A stretch of DNA of 64,000 bases from Pseudomonas sp. ATCC PTA-122608 (GCF_001952855.1 NZ_LPNO01000054.1:77124-141123); one strand, 5' to 3'; shown: positions 46,729-55,803, counted from the stretch's first letter. Program-made: numbers and translations. Notes: generated from the sequence alone by a model not told the origin.

Positions 46729-47043
46729 TTATTTCTTCAGGCAGGTGCTCATAAACGTTTTACGTGCATCGCCGGTCAGCGCCTGGGTTTTCGCCGTGGC
46801 GTTGCAGTCTTTCATCTTCTGCTGCTGTGGCGTGAGGGTCTTGGCGTCGTTGGCGGCCGGGGCGGCCTTGAGGCAGGTGCTCATGAATGCCTTGCGATCA
46901 TCACCGGTTTTGCCACTGGTCTTGGCTTCGGCGTTGCAAGTGGTCATTTTTTGTTGCTGAGCCGTCTGTGCGGCAGTCGCGGCAAAGCCTTGGGAACACA
47001 ACAGCAAGCCCATCATCAACAGCGGAATACGCAGCATCTTCAT
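46729..47043 (-). CDS. PsiF repeat family protein, exported
   Basis: A 104-residue protein with a signal peptide (MKMLRIPLLMMGLLLCSQGF, cleaved near AFA). Two PsiF repeats follow, each with a QQQKMxxCNAxAK start and an FMSTCLK end, so each repeat keeps two cysteines that could form a disulfide. PsiF was found as phosphate-starvation inducible in E. coli; its role is unknown. The length and the two-repeat layout are normal. Confidence 0.88.
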   Translation of the reverse strand: MKMLRIPLLMMGLLLCSQGFAATAAQTAQQQKMTTCNAEAKTSGKTGDDRKAFMSTCLKAAPAANDAKTLTPQQQKMKDCNATAKTQALTGDARKTFMSTCLKK

Positions 47044-47114
47044 GGAGTTTTCTCCCTGTTACCGTGCCGAGGGGCACGGCCTCCCCAGCAGTGTAGTCAA
47101 ACCCTGTTACACGT

Positions 47115-47903
47115 TCACCTGCTACGAATATTCGTCCGTCGGTACTGCTCCGGGGTGCAGCCGGCCTGGCGCTGAAACATCGCGATAAACGCCGAGGCGG
47201 TGCTGTAGCCCAGGTCAAACGCCACTTCCTGGATGCTGCGCGGGCTATCCAAGGCTTCGATGGACGCGAGGAAGCGCAGGCGTTGGCGCCATTCGCCGAA
47301 ACTCATCCCCAGTTCACGAGCAAATTGCCGGGCCAGGGTGCGCTCGCTGACATGTGCCTGCTCCGCCCACTGGGCCAGCGCGCGGTTATCACCTGGGTCG
47401 GCCTGCATGCCTTCCAGTACGCTGAGCAACCCGGGATGGCTGGCGTACGGCAGGAAACAATCGTGCACCGGGGCCTGCCGGAGCTGGTCGACCAGCACTT
47501 GGGCCAGGCGCACATCAGCTTCATTCTCTGGAATGTTGACGTCACGCTCGGCGAAATCGCTGAGGATCGCCTTGAGGATATCGCTGATGGTCAGGGTGCA
47601 CGGCTGCGCCGGCAAGTGATCGCACAGCGTGGGCGCCAGGTACACCGAGCGATAGACAACCGCCTGGGCATTGTAGGAACTGTGCTGGGTATTCGGCGGG
47701 ATCCACACCGCGTATTGCGGCGGCGACATGAAGCGGCTGCCGGCGACTTCAAAACGCATCACGCCTCGGGCCGAGTAGTCCAGGGAGCCCCAGGCATGCT
47801 GGTGCGCACTGGCATGGGTGTCGGCCTCGAACTCCGAATAACGGAAGTACACCGGGGACGGCAACTGGTCGAAATCGGGAAGGTTGATGTACTTCTTGAG
47901 CAT
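47115..47903 (-). CDS. AraC family transcriptional regulator with cupin sensor
   Basis: A 262-residue regulator. The N-terminal cupin half has HQHAWGSLDYSARGVM and WIPPNTQHSS. The C-terminal AraC-type double HTH includes HVSERTLARQFARELGMSF and IQEVAFDLGYSTASAFIAMF. This layout is that of the small-ligand-sensing AraC group often placed beside efflux pumps. It is divergent from the EamA exporter gene, with 97 bp between starts, and probably controls it. The start at 47903 gives MLKKYINLPDFD; an ATG five codons upstream is possible. Confidence 0.87.
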   Translation of the reverse strand: MLKKYINLPDFDQLPSPVYFRYSEFEADTHASAHQHAWGSLDYSARGVMRFEVAGSRFMSPPQYAVWIPPNTQHSSYNAQAVVYRSVYLAPTLCDHLPAQPCTLTISDILKAILSDFAERDVNIPENEADVRLAQVLVDQLRQAPVHDCFLPYASHPGLLSVLEGMQADPGDNRALAQWAEQAHVSERTLARQFARELGMSFGEWRQRLRFLASIEALDSPRSIQEVAFDLGYSTASAFIAMFQRQAGCTPEQYRRTNIRSR

Positions 47904-48000
47904 ATTGTCTGGATACAAAGGTCGGATGGCTGGATCGAAGTATAGGCTTCGATCCAGACAAAGGATAATCGCCGCTCATAGACGTAACAGGTTCCTTTAG

Positions 48001-48897
48001 ATGCAATACGCTTATCCGTTACTGGCCATTTTTATCTGGGCCGGCAATACCGTGGTCAACAAACTCGCGGTGGGGACAATTTTCCCTGCCGAGATCGGCT
48101 TTTATCGCTGGCTGCTGGCCGGCGTGCTGTTTACCCCGTTCATGCTCAAACCTGTCATCGCCAATTGGTCGCTGATTCGTCCCAACCTGGGCAAGATCTT
48201 TATCCTCGGCGTGCTGGGCATGGCGGTGTATCAAAGCCTGGCGTATTACGCCGCCAACCTGACCTCGGCCACCAACATGGGCATCATCCTCTCGCTGATG
48301 CCGCTGATGGCCCTCACCGCCGCAATCATCAGCCTTGGCCAACGCCTGACCTTCGGCGCCCTGACCGGTGCCGTGCTGTCGTTCGCTGGCGTGGTGGTGG
48401 TAGTGTCCGCCGGCAGTCTCAGCGCCCTGCTGCAACACGGGCTGAATATGGGTGATGCGATGATGCTGGTGGCCACCCTCGCCTACGCGGTCTACAGCAC
48501 CCTGCTGAAAAAATGGCAGCTGCGGTTGCCGCCGCTGGTATTGCTGTATTTGCAGGTGCTGGTGGCGGTGGTGGTGCTGTTTCCGCTGTTCCTGTTCTCC
48601 GACAAGGCCGGCCTTGGCTGGTCGAATATCCCGCTGGTGCTGTATGCCTGCCTGCTGGCCTCGATGCTCGCGCCGTTGGCGTGGATGCATTCGGTGAAGA
48701 CCCTCGGCCCGAGCCGCACCACGCTGTTTTTCAATCTGCTGCCGCTGATCACCGCGTTGATTGCCTCAGTGGTGTTGAAGGAGCAACTGGCGATGTATCA
48801 CCTGGTGGGCGGCTTGCTGACCCTGGGCGGGGTGATTTTGTCGGAGCGCTGGACGACTCCGGTTCGCAGCAATGTCAGCGCGCCTGAAGCTACTTAA
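48001..48897 (+). CDS. EamA/DMT family exporter
   Basis: A 298-residue inner-membrane protein with ten predicted helices in two EamA repeats. Early segments are AIFIWAGNTVVNKLAVG and FYRWLLAGVLFTPFML; the second repeat ends with LLPLITALIASVVLKEQLAM, the usual EamA E-x-L motif. Such proteins export amino acids, metabolites or drugs. The divergent AraC gene is its likely regulator. It overlaps the converging SMR gene by eight bases at its 3' end. The substrate is not predictable. Confidence 0.88.
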   Translation: MQYAYPLLAIFIWAGNTVVNKLAVGTIFPAEIGFYRWLLAGVLFTPFMLKPVIANWSLIRPNLGKIFILGVLGMAVYQSLAYYAANLTSATNMGIILSLMPLMALTAAIISLGQRLTFGALTGAVLSFAGVVVVVSAGSLSALLQHGLNMGDAMMLVATLAYAVYSTLLKKWQLRLPPLVLLYLQVLVAVVVLFPLFLFSDKAGLGWSNIPLVLYACLLASMLAPLAWMHSVKTLGPSRTTLFFNLLPLITALIASVVLKEQLAMYHLVGGLLTLGGVILSERWTTPVRSNVSAPEAT

Positions 48898-49195
48898 GGC
48901 CGACCACGCCGGCGACGATCAAGCCCACCGACACCAGCTTGATCATCGTCAGGCTCTCCCCCAGCAGCGCAAACCCGAGAAACACCGTACCCAGTGAACC
49001 AATGGCAGTCCAGATCGGGTAAGCCACGCTCACCGGCAACTCACGCATGGCCAGGGTCAGAAAATAGATCCCGCCCACCGCTGCAATGACGGTGATAAGC
49101 GATGGCCACAGCCGGGTGAAGCCGTCGGCGTACTTCATGCCCATGGCGAAGGTCACCTCAAACCCGGCAGCGATCAGCAGGAAGAGCCAGGACAC
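48890..49195 (-). CDS. Small multidrug resistance (SMR) family transporter
   Basis: A 101-residue, four-helix membrane protein of the SMR family. The conserved intramembrane glutamate lies in the first helix (LIAAGFEVTFAMGMKYADGF), and later segments include VAYPIWTAIGSLGTVFLGF and LVSVGLIVAGVVGLK. It is nearer to the SugE/Gdx-like proton-coupled exporters than to a receptor. The start is a GTG at 49195, because the azoreductase stop TGA falls immediately before it with GGAG upstream. An upstream-extended reading frame lies inside the azoreductase gene and is rejected. Confidence 0.82.
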   Translation of the reverse strand: MSWLFLLIAAGFEVTFAMGMKYADGFTRLWPSLITVIAAVGGIYFLTLAMRELPVSVAYPIWTAIGSLGTVFLGFALLGESLTMIKLVSVGLIVAGVVGLK

Positions 49196-49196
49196 C

Positions 49197-49838
49197 TCAG
49201 AAGCTCCCGGCCAGATCGCGCAGTTGCCCTTCGACCGCATCGCAGGAGCGGCGGAACACGCTCGGGTCGGACTCTTCACCTTCTGCTGCAATCACCGTGA
49301 CGTCTTCAATGCCGATGAACCCCAACGCGGTGCGCAAGTGCGGATCGGCGTGGTTCATCGCCTCGTTTTCCCCGCCCGGGCCAAAGCCACTGCCGCCGCG
49401 GCTGGTGATGATCAGCGCCTTTTTACCCAACAGCAACGGCTGGTACTGGGCGATGCCCTGGCTGTCCTGGGTGATGTCCACGGTGTGGCCCATGCGCACG
49501 ATCTGGTCGATCCAGGCCTTGAGGCCGCTGGGAATCCCGAAGTTGTACATCGGCACGGAAATCACCAGCAGTTCGTGCTCGACCAGCTCGGCCACCAGTT
49601 CATTGCTCAGTTGCAAGTCGGCGTGCATGGACAAGGGCATCGACTGCGGCTCGGGGTGAAAACTGGCGGCAATAAAGGCTTCGCTGACATGGGGAATCGA
49701 TGCACGGCCGACTTCGCGGCGGCTCAGTTGCGCGTCAGGGTTGGTGGCGTGCCATGCGCCCAGGAACACCTCGGCCAGGCGCCGGGAGTGAGAACGTTCG
49801 CCACGGGGGCTGGAATGGATCGCAAGCATTTTTTTCAT
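49197..49838 (-). CDS. azoR: FMN-dependent NADH-azoreductase / quinone reductase
   Basis: A 213-residue flavodoxin-like enzyme that reduces quinones and azo bonds with NADH. It opens MKKMLAIHSSPRGERSHSRR (phosphate loop SPRGERSHSR for FMN). Typical AzoR segments are VPMYNFGIPSGLKAWIDQIV and TSRGGSGFG. ATG 49838 is chosen for this standard opening. It sits one base before the SMR gene and is divergent from a LysR regulator, an arrangement often seen for quinone/azo-responsive control. Confidence 0.92.
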   Translation of the reverse strand: MKKMLAIHSSPRGERSHSRRLAEVFLGAWHATNPDAQLSRREVGRASIPHVSEAFIAASFHPEPQSMPLSMHADLQLSNELVAELVEHELLVISVPMYNFGIPSGLKAWIDQIVRMGHTVDITQDSQGIAQYQPLLLGKKALIITSRGGSGFGPGGENEAMNHADPHLRTALGFIGIEDVTVIAAEGEESDPSVFRRSCDAVEGQLRDLAGSF

Positions 49839-49974
49839 CTGTAGGCCTTCACGCGCTAGACTCAGGCAACCTGACTGGCCGCCTCTCTTGCCCACAAATC
49901 TAGAGATGCCTGGCTTACCTCACAAATGAGCAATAGTTGTTCTGGATGATTTGAATTCATCCATGGAGCTTCAT

Positions 49975-50874
49975 ATGTTTGCCTCGCTGCCCCTGACCGC
50001 CCTGCGTGCCTTTGAATCGGCGTCGCGCCTGCTGAGCTTCAAGGCCGCCGCCCAGGAGCTGTCGGTAACGCCAACGGCCGTGTCCCACCAGATTCGCGCC
50101 CTGGAAACCTGGCTCGGCGTGCCACTGTTCGAGCGCCTGCCGCGCCAGGTGCGACTTACAGAACGCGGCGAGCGCCTGTTCCACAGCCTGCATGGGGCGC
50201 TGCTGGACGTCGCGCAAAGTGTCGACACCCTGCGCCCGCAGCGCAGCGCCGGCAATCTCACGCTCTCCACCACCCCGGCGTTTGCCGCTCTGTGGCTGGT
50301 GCCGCGACTCGGCCGCTTCTATGCCGCTCATCCGGACATCAGCCTGCGCCTGGACACCAACTGCGCCGTGGTCGATTTGCAGCAGGACGCCAGCGTCGAC
50401 CTGGTGATCCGCTACAGCATCGACGACTACACGAACCTGTACGGTTTGTGCCTGTTCGACGAATGTTTCGCCGTGTACGGCTCCCCCGAACAAGTCGCTT
50501 TGGCGAGCGAACGTACCCCGACCCTGATCAGCGTGCGCTGGCACAACTCCAAGCTGTACGCTCTGGGCTGGCAGGCCTGGTGCGAAAAGGCCGGGGAAGA
50601 CTGGCTGCAATCCGCCTCGCCACTGCGCGAATACGACGAAGAGCACTACGCCTTGCAAGCAGCGATTGCCGGCCAGGGTCTGGTGTTGGCGAGCAACATC
50701 CTGGTTTCGGAAAGCGTCGCCAGCGGTTTACTGGTGCCTTACCGGCCACAGGTCCATGTCGACGGCGCCGGTTACAGCGCCCTGTGCGTGCCGGGCCGTG
50801 AACGACACCCGCCGGTCCGGGCGTTTTTTGAATGGTTGCAGGAGGAAGCGCGGCTATCGGGACACGCGCTGTAA
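49975..50874 (+). CDS. LysR family regulator, GcvA-like
   Basis: A 299-residue LysR protein. The N-terminal winged HTH is FASLPLTALRAFESASRLLS followed by SVTPTAVSHQIRALETWLG, and the effector domain begins near LTLSTTPAFAALWLVPRLG, a GcvA-type mark. It is divergent from azoR with 136 bp between starts, so it probably regulates azoR and the SMR gene. The start at 49975 follows a GGAGC site at 49964; an in-frame ATG four codons upstream is also possible. The ligand is unknown. Confidence 0.87.
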   Translation: MFASLPLTALRAFESASRLLSFKAAAQELSVTPTAVSHQIRALETWLGVPLFERLPRQVRLTERGERLFHSLHGALLDVAQSVDTLRPQRSAGNLTLSTTPAFAALWLVPRLGRFYAAHPDISLRLDTNCAVVDLQQDASVDLVIRYSIDDYTNLYGLCLFDECFAVYGSPEQVALASERTPTLISVRWHNSKLYALGWQAWCEKAGEDWLQSASPLREYDEEHYALQAAIAGQGLVLASNILVSESVASGLLVPYRPQVHVDGAGYSALCVPGRERHPPVRAFFEWLQEEARLSGHAL

Positions 50875-50973
50875 AATCCGATAAAACTTTTCGGGTTGCC
50901 TGGGACTCACAACCAATGAGCGATCACGCCGGCAGAGCGTGGCGCAAAACCGGATTAGTACCAGGAGAATGAG

Positions 50974-51504
50974 ATGACTGACTCACATTTGTCTGACGTA
51001 GCCACCTTACGTGAGCGCGCCCGCAAGAACGTCGAAAACGGTGCCGTGACTGAAGGCTATGACGCCGACCGCCAGGAAATCCTGCGTCTGCTCAACGAAT
51101 CGCTGGCCACCGAACTGGTGTGCGTGCTGCGCTACAAGCGCCACTATTTCATGGCCAATGGCGTCAAGGCGCATGTCGCCGCCGAGGAATTCCTCGAGCA
51201 CGCCACCCAGGAAGCCGAACACGCCGACAAACTGGCCGAACGCATCGTGCAGTTGGGCGGCGAGCCGGAGTTCAACCCCGACCTGCTGTCGAAGAACTCC
51301 CACGCGCAGTACGTGGCCGGTAATACGCTGAAGGAAATGGTCTACGAAGACCTGGTGGCCGAGCGTATCGCGGTGGACAGCTATCGCGAGATCATCCAGT
51401 ACATCGGCGATAAAGACCCGACCACTCGCCGGATCTTCGAAGAGATCCTGGCCCAGGAAGAAGAACACGCCGATGATATGGCGGATATTCTGAAGGACCT
51501 GTAA
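50974..51504 (+). CDS. Ferritin-like / bacterioferritin-type protein
   Basis: A 176-residue four-helix ferritin-like protein. Di-iron ligands are visible as Glu in LNESLATELVCVLRYKRHYF, the EExHATQEAEHADKLAERI helix, EDLVAERIAVDSYREII and the final EEILAQEEEHADDMADIL (ExxH). The related protein in PAO1 is annotated as a probable bacterioferritin. It may store iron or oxidise Fe(II). An AGGAG site sits before the ATG. A REP pair follows. Confidence 0.87.
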   Translation: MTDSHLSDVATLRERARKNVENGAVTEGYDADRQEILRLLNESLATELVCVLRYKRHYFMANGVKAHVAAEEFLEHATQEAEHADKLAERIVQLGGEPEFNPDLLSKNSHAQYVAGNTLKEMVYEDLVAERIAVDSYREIIQYIGDKDPTTRRIFEEILAQEEEHADDMADILKDL

Positions 51505-51530
51505 CTAACACAGCTAACACCGCAAAACCC

Positions 51531-51621
51531 ATGTGGGAGCGGGCTTGCTCGCGAAGGCGGTGGACCAGTCGGCACATTATTGACTGATCCACCGCCTTCG
51601 CGAGCAAGCCCGCTCCCACAT
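51531..51621. repeat. Paired REP element
   Basis: atgtgggagcgggcttgctc and its inverse flank a core between the converging ferritin-like and AsmA genes. It is the gtgggagcggg subtype. Confidence 0.9.
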
Positions 51622-51641
51622 TTGGTTCCCGGTTTTGTCAG

Positions 51642-53711
51642 CTAGCCCTTCACTGTTTTAGGCGCCTTGCCTTCCTTCATCTGTTGCAGCAACGGCGCAC
51701 ATTGGTTCGGCTCATCGCCGCTCGGTGCCACCAGCGCCAGCAAGCCTGCTGCCGGGCCGGCAATCACACCCAGTGCAACCATTCCCGCGCCACGCAGCAT
51801 CAGCGGCACCGCCTTCACGCCAGCATTCGGCTTGATAAACGGCCCGTTGACGTACAACGGCGAGCGCAGGGAGAACAGGCGGAAGCCTTTCGACTCTGGC
51901 GTGATCGTCAGATCAAGCTGCTCACTGGCCATGTTCGCAGTGCCATCGATGTAGATGATCGCGTTCTCGGTATCGAACACAAACAGACGAGTCGTCGCCA
52001 GGCCGGACTTGATGCCAAAGTCTGCCGCCGCGCAGTTGATCTTCACTTCCTTGTCGCCAAACAGGCGGCCGACCACGTAGTTACCGACGTTGAGCCCAGC
52101 GATTTCCATCAGGCCACGGCTGATGGCGCCGTCGTTGATCAACATCTTCAGATCGCCATTCGACGTGCCCAACAGCGCCGCGACGGAGTTGCCGCGCCCG
52201 GAAATGTCGGCGTCACCGTTGAGTTCACCGAAGCTGGTTTTCATCGGTTCAAAGGTCGGGAACAGCTGCTTGAGCTTGAAGTTACGTGCGGTGAGTTTGG
52301 CCTGGCCTTCCATCGGCGTGGTGCGCCCATTGAGGCGAATCTGCGCGTCGAGCTTGCCACCGGCTACGCCGAAACGCAGGGGCTCGAGGCTCAACTGGCC
52401 ATCGTTCAACACCAGGTGGGTGTAGAGGTCGGTGAACGGCAGTTCGGCACTGTGGACGATGCGCTTGCCGGTGAATTCGACGTCGGCATCCATGTCGCGC
52501 CAGCGCTCCGTGCGGAACTCTTCCACCGGCAGCACCTTGGTCGCCGGCTGCTTGCTTTCGCCGCCACGGGCTTTTTGCTTGGCGTTGGAGTCGGCACCAA
52601 TCAGCGGCGCCAGGTCGGCCATCAACAGTTGGTTGGAAACCAGCGCGCCCGTGAGCTTGGGCCGTGGCTGGCTGGCGACGTAGCCAAGGTTGCCGTGGAT
52701 GTCGCTATTGCCGATCTTGCCGTTGAAGTTTTCATACTGGAACGACGCACCGCTGGCCTCATGCAATTTGGCGATCAAGTGGCCGTCGGTGGAATAGGCC
52801 GGAGAATCCGGCAAGGTCACGCCGGTGAGCGGGTACAGGTTGCCCAGGCTGCTGCCGGAGAGCTTGAGGCGCAGGTCGAGTGCGCCAAGGTTCATTGGGT
52901 CGGTGAGGGTGCCGGCCAGCGCGATGCTGGTGTCGCCGATCCTGGCCTGGGCTTGCAGCGGAAACGGCTTGGCCGCGTCCTGCAATGCCAGCAGGCCACC
53001 GATCTTGCCGCTGCCATCGAGCTTCTGGCCGTGGTACTGGCCTTTGACCTTGAGGGCGAACGCGTAATCCTGCGGCGCCGAGCCTTTTTCCAGGGCTTTC
53101 TTGGCGTCGGCATCACCGACGATCTCACCGAAGGGAATTGGCTTGCCGAGCAAATCAATCACTACGTCGAGTTGGGTCTTGAGGGTTTGGTCGTCGAGGG
53201 TCACGTGGCCTTTGTCGAAACCAATCGCGCCGATGTCCACCACCCAGTTGGAGGGTTCAGCGTTCGGGTCCTTGGGGTCGAACTTGAAAGTCCAGTTGGC
53301 GCGGCCGTCGGCCAGGCGCTGCAACTGCGCACTCGGTTCGGTAAGGTCGATACGCGGGATCACCACGCGCTGGGCCAGCAACGCCAGGGGCGAGATGCGC
53401 AACTCCACGCGTTTGAGGGTGACCATCTGCGGGGTTTTCGACCAGTCGGGGTTGCCCAGGGTCAGGTCTTCGGCAATCACATGGGGCCACGGAATCCAGG
53501 CGCGCCAGCCGCCTTCATCGGGCTCGCGCTGCCACACCACTGCCAGGTTGCCATTGATGGCAAACGGTCGATGCAGCTCTTCGGAGACCTTGGCGTTGAG
53601 CGGCGGCTTGATCCGGTTCCAGTCAAAGAACACCAGGACCAACACCACAATGGCGATTAACAGAACGAAGCTGGCGCAGCTCCAGGCGAGAATTTTACGA
53701 GTGCGCGTCAT
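51642..53711 (-). CDS. AsmA family outer-membrane biogenesis protein
   Basis: A 689-residue protein anchored by one N-terminal helix (ILAWSCASFVLLIAIVVLVL). The AsmA domain begins FDWNRIKPPLNAKVSEELHR and covers most of the protein, with the second half carrying the AsmA_2-like stretch (NGDADISGRGNSVAALLGTS). AsmA-like proteins bridge the envelope and are now linked to phospholipid transport to the outer membrane. The start at 53711 is chosen over an upstream in-frame ATG because the next residues give a clean anchor. It is a single leftward gene; length is within the family range. Confidence 0.9.
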   Translation of the reverse strand: MTRTRKILAWSCASFVLLIAIVVLVLVFFDWNRIKPPLNAKVSEELHRPFAINGNLAVVWQREPDEGGWRAWIPWPHVIAEDLTLGNPDWSKTPQMVTLKRVELRISPLALLAQRVVIPRIDLTEPSAQLQRLADGRANWTFKFDPKDPNAEPSNWVVDIGAIGFDKGHVTLDDQTLKTQLDVVIDLLGKPIPFGEIVGDADAKKALEKGSAPQDYAFALKVKGQYHGQKLDGSGKIGGLLALQDAAKPFPLQAQARIGDTSIALAGTLTDPMNLGALDLRLKLSGSSLGNLYPLTGVTLPDSPAYSTDGHLIAKLHEASGASFQYENFNGKIGNSDIHGNLGYVASQPRPKLTGALVSNQLLMADLAPLIGADSNAKQKARGGESKQPATKVLPVEEFRTERWRDMDADVEFTGKRIVHSAELPFTDLYTHLVLNDGQLSLEPLRFGVAGGKLDAQIRLNGRTTPMEGQAKLTARNFKLKQLFPTFEPMKTSFGELNGDADISGRGNSVAALLGTSNGDLKMLINDGAISRGLMEIAGLNVGNYVVGRLFGDKEVKINCAAADFGIKSGLATTRLFVFDTENAIIYIDGTANMASEQLDLTITPESKGFRLFSLRSPLYVNGPFIKPNAGVKAVPLMLRGAGMVALGVIAGPAAGLLALVAPSGDEPNQCAPLLQQMKEGKAPKTVKG

Positions 53712-54079
53712 TGCACAGGACTCCAGGTTACGACTGAGCGGGCGCATTGCGGCGCGCGTTTTGACTACAGCTTATATGGCTACGACTGACAAACGGCGCT
53801 GGGGTTTAACCCCATTGATGAATTAGCCCTCAAAACCGCCTTTCCTGACCAATCAGACAGTTTCAATCATCAATCACGCACCGTTGTTACCCACGGTCGT
53901 GTCGAAAATACCCACCACGGTGCAAAAGCGCGGGCTTGAGACCTGCGAGATAGAGCCCTCGGCGAGAACAATCAATTCTGTTGATTATTACCATTGTGTT
54001 TATGAACTTTTATATCGACTTATCAAGAGTAGCATTAGCCCTGTACCCAATTTATCGCCCTCCCAAGGAGCAACCCATC
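53712..54079. promoter_or_regulatory. Control region between asmA and the repeat-rich exported protein
   Basis: This 368-bp spacer holds divergent promoters. A GGGGTTTAACCCC palindrome lies near 53803-53816, and the 3' half (after 53960) is AT-rich, as expected of a strong promoter for the exported-protein gene. No coding frame is convincing. Confidence 0.4.
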
Positions 54080-54529
54080 ATGAAACGCCAATTACTCGCA
54101 AGCTTTGTACTTTCCGTCCTGGCCACCAGCGCATTTGCCCTGCCAGCTGCTGAACAGGCCACCCCACAAGTAAAAGCCGATGCTTCCCACGTTAGCCAAA
54201 CCCTGGCGCGCAGCGGTGCTTCGGACAAGAACAACACCGACTACAACGGCAGCATCACTGAAAACGGTTCGGACAACGCCAACAAACGCGCTTACACCGA
54301 AGGTGTTGTAGAAAACGGCCGTAATCGTCTGGAACAGAAAGGCCTGGTTGAAGGTGGCGCTGATCGCCTGATGGAACGCAACGCTGTTGCCGAAGGTGGC
54401 CGTGATCGCCTGGAACAGAAAGGTCTGGTTGAAGGCGGTGCTGAGCAAGCCAACGAACGTGCCTACGCCGGTTCTGTAGCTGAAGGCGGTGCTGACCGTC
54501 TGCAAGAACTGCATCAAGCACAGAGCTAA
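54080..54529 (+). CDS. Exported protein with EGGxDRL tandem repeats
   Basis: A 149-residue protein with a signal peptide (MKRQLLASFVLSVLATSAFA). After an Asn/Ser/Thr-rich part (SDKNNTDYNGSITENGSDN) come about six short repeats of the form V-x-E-G-G-x-D-R-L-x-x-x of 13-15 residues. A 27-codon unit is duplicated almost exactly (from 54329 and 54410). Related Pseudomonas proteins have been annotated loosely as phage infection proteins, a name I would not rely on. AAGGAG precedes the ATG and a strong hairpin follows. Function unknown; periplasmic or surface location inferred. Confidence 0.72.
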   Translation: MKRQLLASFVLSVLATSAFALPAAEQATPQVKADASHVSQTLARSGASDKNNTDYNGSITENGSDNANKRAYTEGVVENGRNRLEQKGLVEGGADRLMERNAVAEGGRDRLEQKGLVEGGAEQANERAYAGSVAEGGADRLQELHQAQS

Positions 54530-54549
54530 GCCCGTGCTGGCCCTGGAAA

Positions 54550-54575
54550 AAAGCCCGATCACCCGATCGGGCTTT
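54550..54575 (+). terminator. Intrinsic-type terminator after the repeat-rich gene
   Basis: AAAGCCCGATC-accc-GATCGGGCTTT forms a perfect 11-bp stem with a tetraloop 20 bases after the stop codon. The stem ends in TTT, with A residues before it, so it could act in both directions. Confidence 0.8.
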
Positions 54576-54680
54576 GACTTTGTGTGAACCGCAACGCCCT
54601 TCTCCCTTTTGAAGTTCGACGCTGGCAAAGCTGATTTGCTAGAGTGCGTCGCTGTCCTTGTCCACAAAGCCCGCCTGCCA

Positions 54681-55313
54681 ATGCTGCCCCGTGCCGAACA
54701 GAAGCAACAGACCCGACTCGCCCTGATGGACGCAGCCCGCCATCTGATGGAGTGTGGCCGTGGGTTCGGCAGCCTGAGCCTGCGTGAAGTGGCCAAGACC
54801 GCCGGCATCGTGCCCACCGGTTTCTACCGTCACTTTGCCGATATGGATCAGTTGGGCCTGGTATTGGTCAGTGAAGTCGGCCAGACCTTTCGCGCGACGA
54901 TTCGCCTGGTGCGCCACAACGAATTCGTAATGGGCGGCATCATTGATGCCTCGGTACGGATTTTCCTGGATGTGGTCACCGCCAACCGTTCGCAATTCCT
55001 GTTCCTGGCCCGCGAGCAATACGGTGGCAGCCTCGCCGTGCGCCAAGCCATTGGTGCCCTGCGCGAAGACATCACCAGCGACCTCGCCGCCGACCTGACC
55101 CTGATGCCCAAGCTCCAGCACCTGGATGCCGACGGTTTACACGTAATGGCCGACCTGATCGTCAAGAGCGTGTTCGCCACCCTGCCCGATATCATCGACC
55201 CACCCGCCGAAGCGCTGCCTGCGCACCTCACGCCTCAAGCCAAGATCACCCAGCAACTGCGCTTTATCTTCATTGGCCTCAAGCATTGGCAAGGCCTGGG
55301 CAGCACTGAATAA
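54681..55313 (+). CDS. desT: TetR-family regulator DesT (unsaturated fatty acid sensing)
   Basis: A 210-residue TetR regulator. It begins MLPRAEQKQQTRLALMDAAR, has the HTH SLSLREVAKTAGIVPTGFYR and continues HFADMDQLGLVL and LFLAREQYGGSL. This closely follows the P. aeruginosa DesT sequence as I recall it. DesT senses the saturated/unsaturated acyl-CoA balance and represses the desaturase operon desCB. In PAO1 desT is also just upstream of ureE, but there it is divergent from desCB, which is absent here. ATG 54681 is used because earlier starts give non-family residues. Confidence 0.85.
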   Translation: MLPRAEQKQQTRLALMDAARHLMECGRGFGSLSLREVAKTAGIVPTGFYRHFADMDQLGLVLVSEVGQTFRATIRLVRHNEFVMGGIIDASVRIFLDVVTANRSQFLFLAREQYGGSLAVRQAIGALREDITSDLAADLTLMPKLQHLDADGLHVMADLIVKSVFATLPDIIDPPAEALPAHLTPQAKITQQLRFIFIGLKHWQGLGSTE

Positions 55314-55314
55314 A

Positions 55315-55803
55315 TCAGCGCACGGCGTGGAATCGCTTGGCGGTGGTGTAGTTCTTGTTCCAGTAACTGTTGGCCAGTGAATCGATGCGCACGCTTTTGC
55401 CGGTGCGGGGCGAGTGAATGAATTTGCCCTCACCTATATAGAGACCAACGTGGCTGACCTGGCCGCGCCCATTGCCCCTGAAAAATACCGCATCACCCGG
55501 TTGCAATGCATCGCGCTTGACCGTGGCCGCAGTTGAGCGATGCATTTCGGAAGTCGTGCGGGGCAGATGAATGTTGGCTTCAGTCTTGAACAGGTACACC
55601 AGGAAGCTGCTGCAATCGAACCCCTGCCGTACCGAGGTGCCGCCCCACTTGTAGGGCGTGCCCAGCAGTGCATGGGCACGATCGATCACGTTGTCGATAG
55701 AGGGCCGCGGGGCAAATGCCGGGGCCCGCTGGAGATTGGCCGAAGCGGATGAAAGGGCGAGCGACAGGCTGACAATGATTAAACAGAAAAATGACTTGTA
55801 CAT
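55315..55803 (-). CDS. NlpC/P60 family cell-wall peptidase
   Basis: A 162-residue exported hydrolase. The signal peptide is MYKSFFCLIIVSLSLALSSA. The NlpC/P60 domain has the catalytic Cys in GFDCSSFLVYLF, the His in VSHVGLYIG and the third polar residue in FIHSPRTGKSV. It should cleave between D-Glu and DAP in peptidoglycan stem peptides. It converges on desT with a one-base gap. Short single-domain members like this are common in Pseudomonas. Confidence 0.9.
   Translation of the reverse strand: MYKSFFCLIIVSLSLALSSASANLQRAPAFAPRPSIDNVIDRAHALLGTPYKWGGTSVRQGFDCSSFLVYLFKTEANIHLPRTTSEMHRSTAATVKRDALQPGDAVFFRGNGRGQVSHVGLYIGEGKFIHSPRTGKSVRIDSLANSYWNKNYTTAKRFHAVR

Noticed and set aside
51684..53660. 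Long plus-strand frame over the AsmA gene
   Set aside because: Shadow frame; the minus strand encodes a normal AsmA protein with anchor helix.
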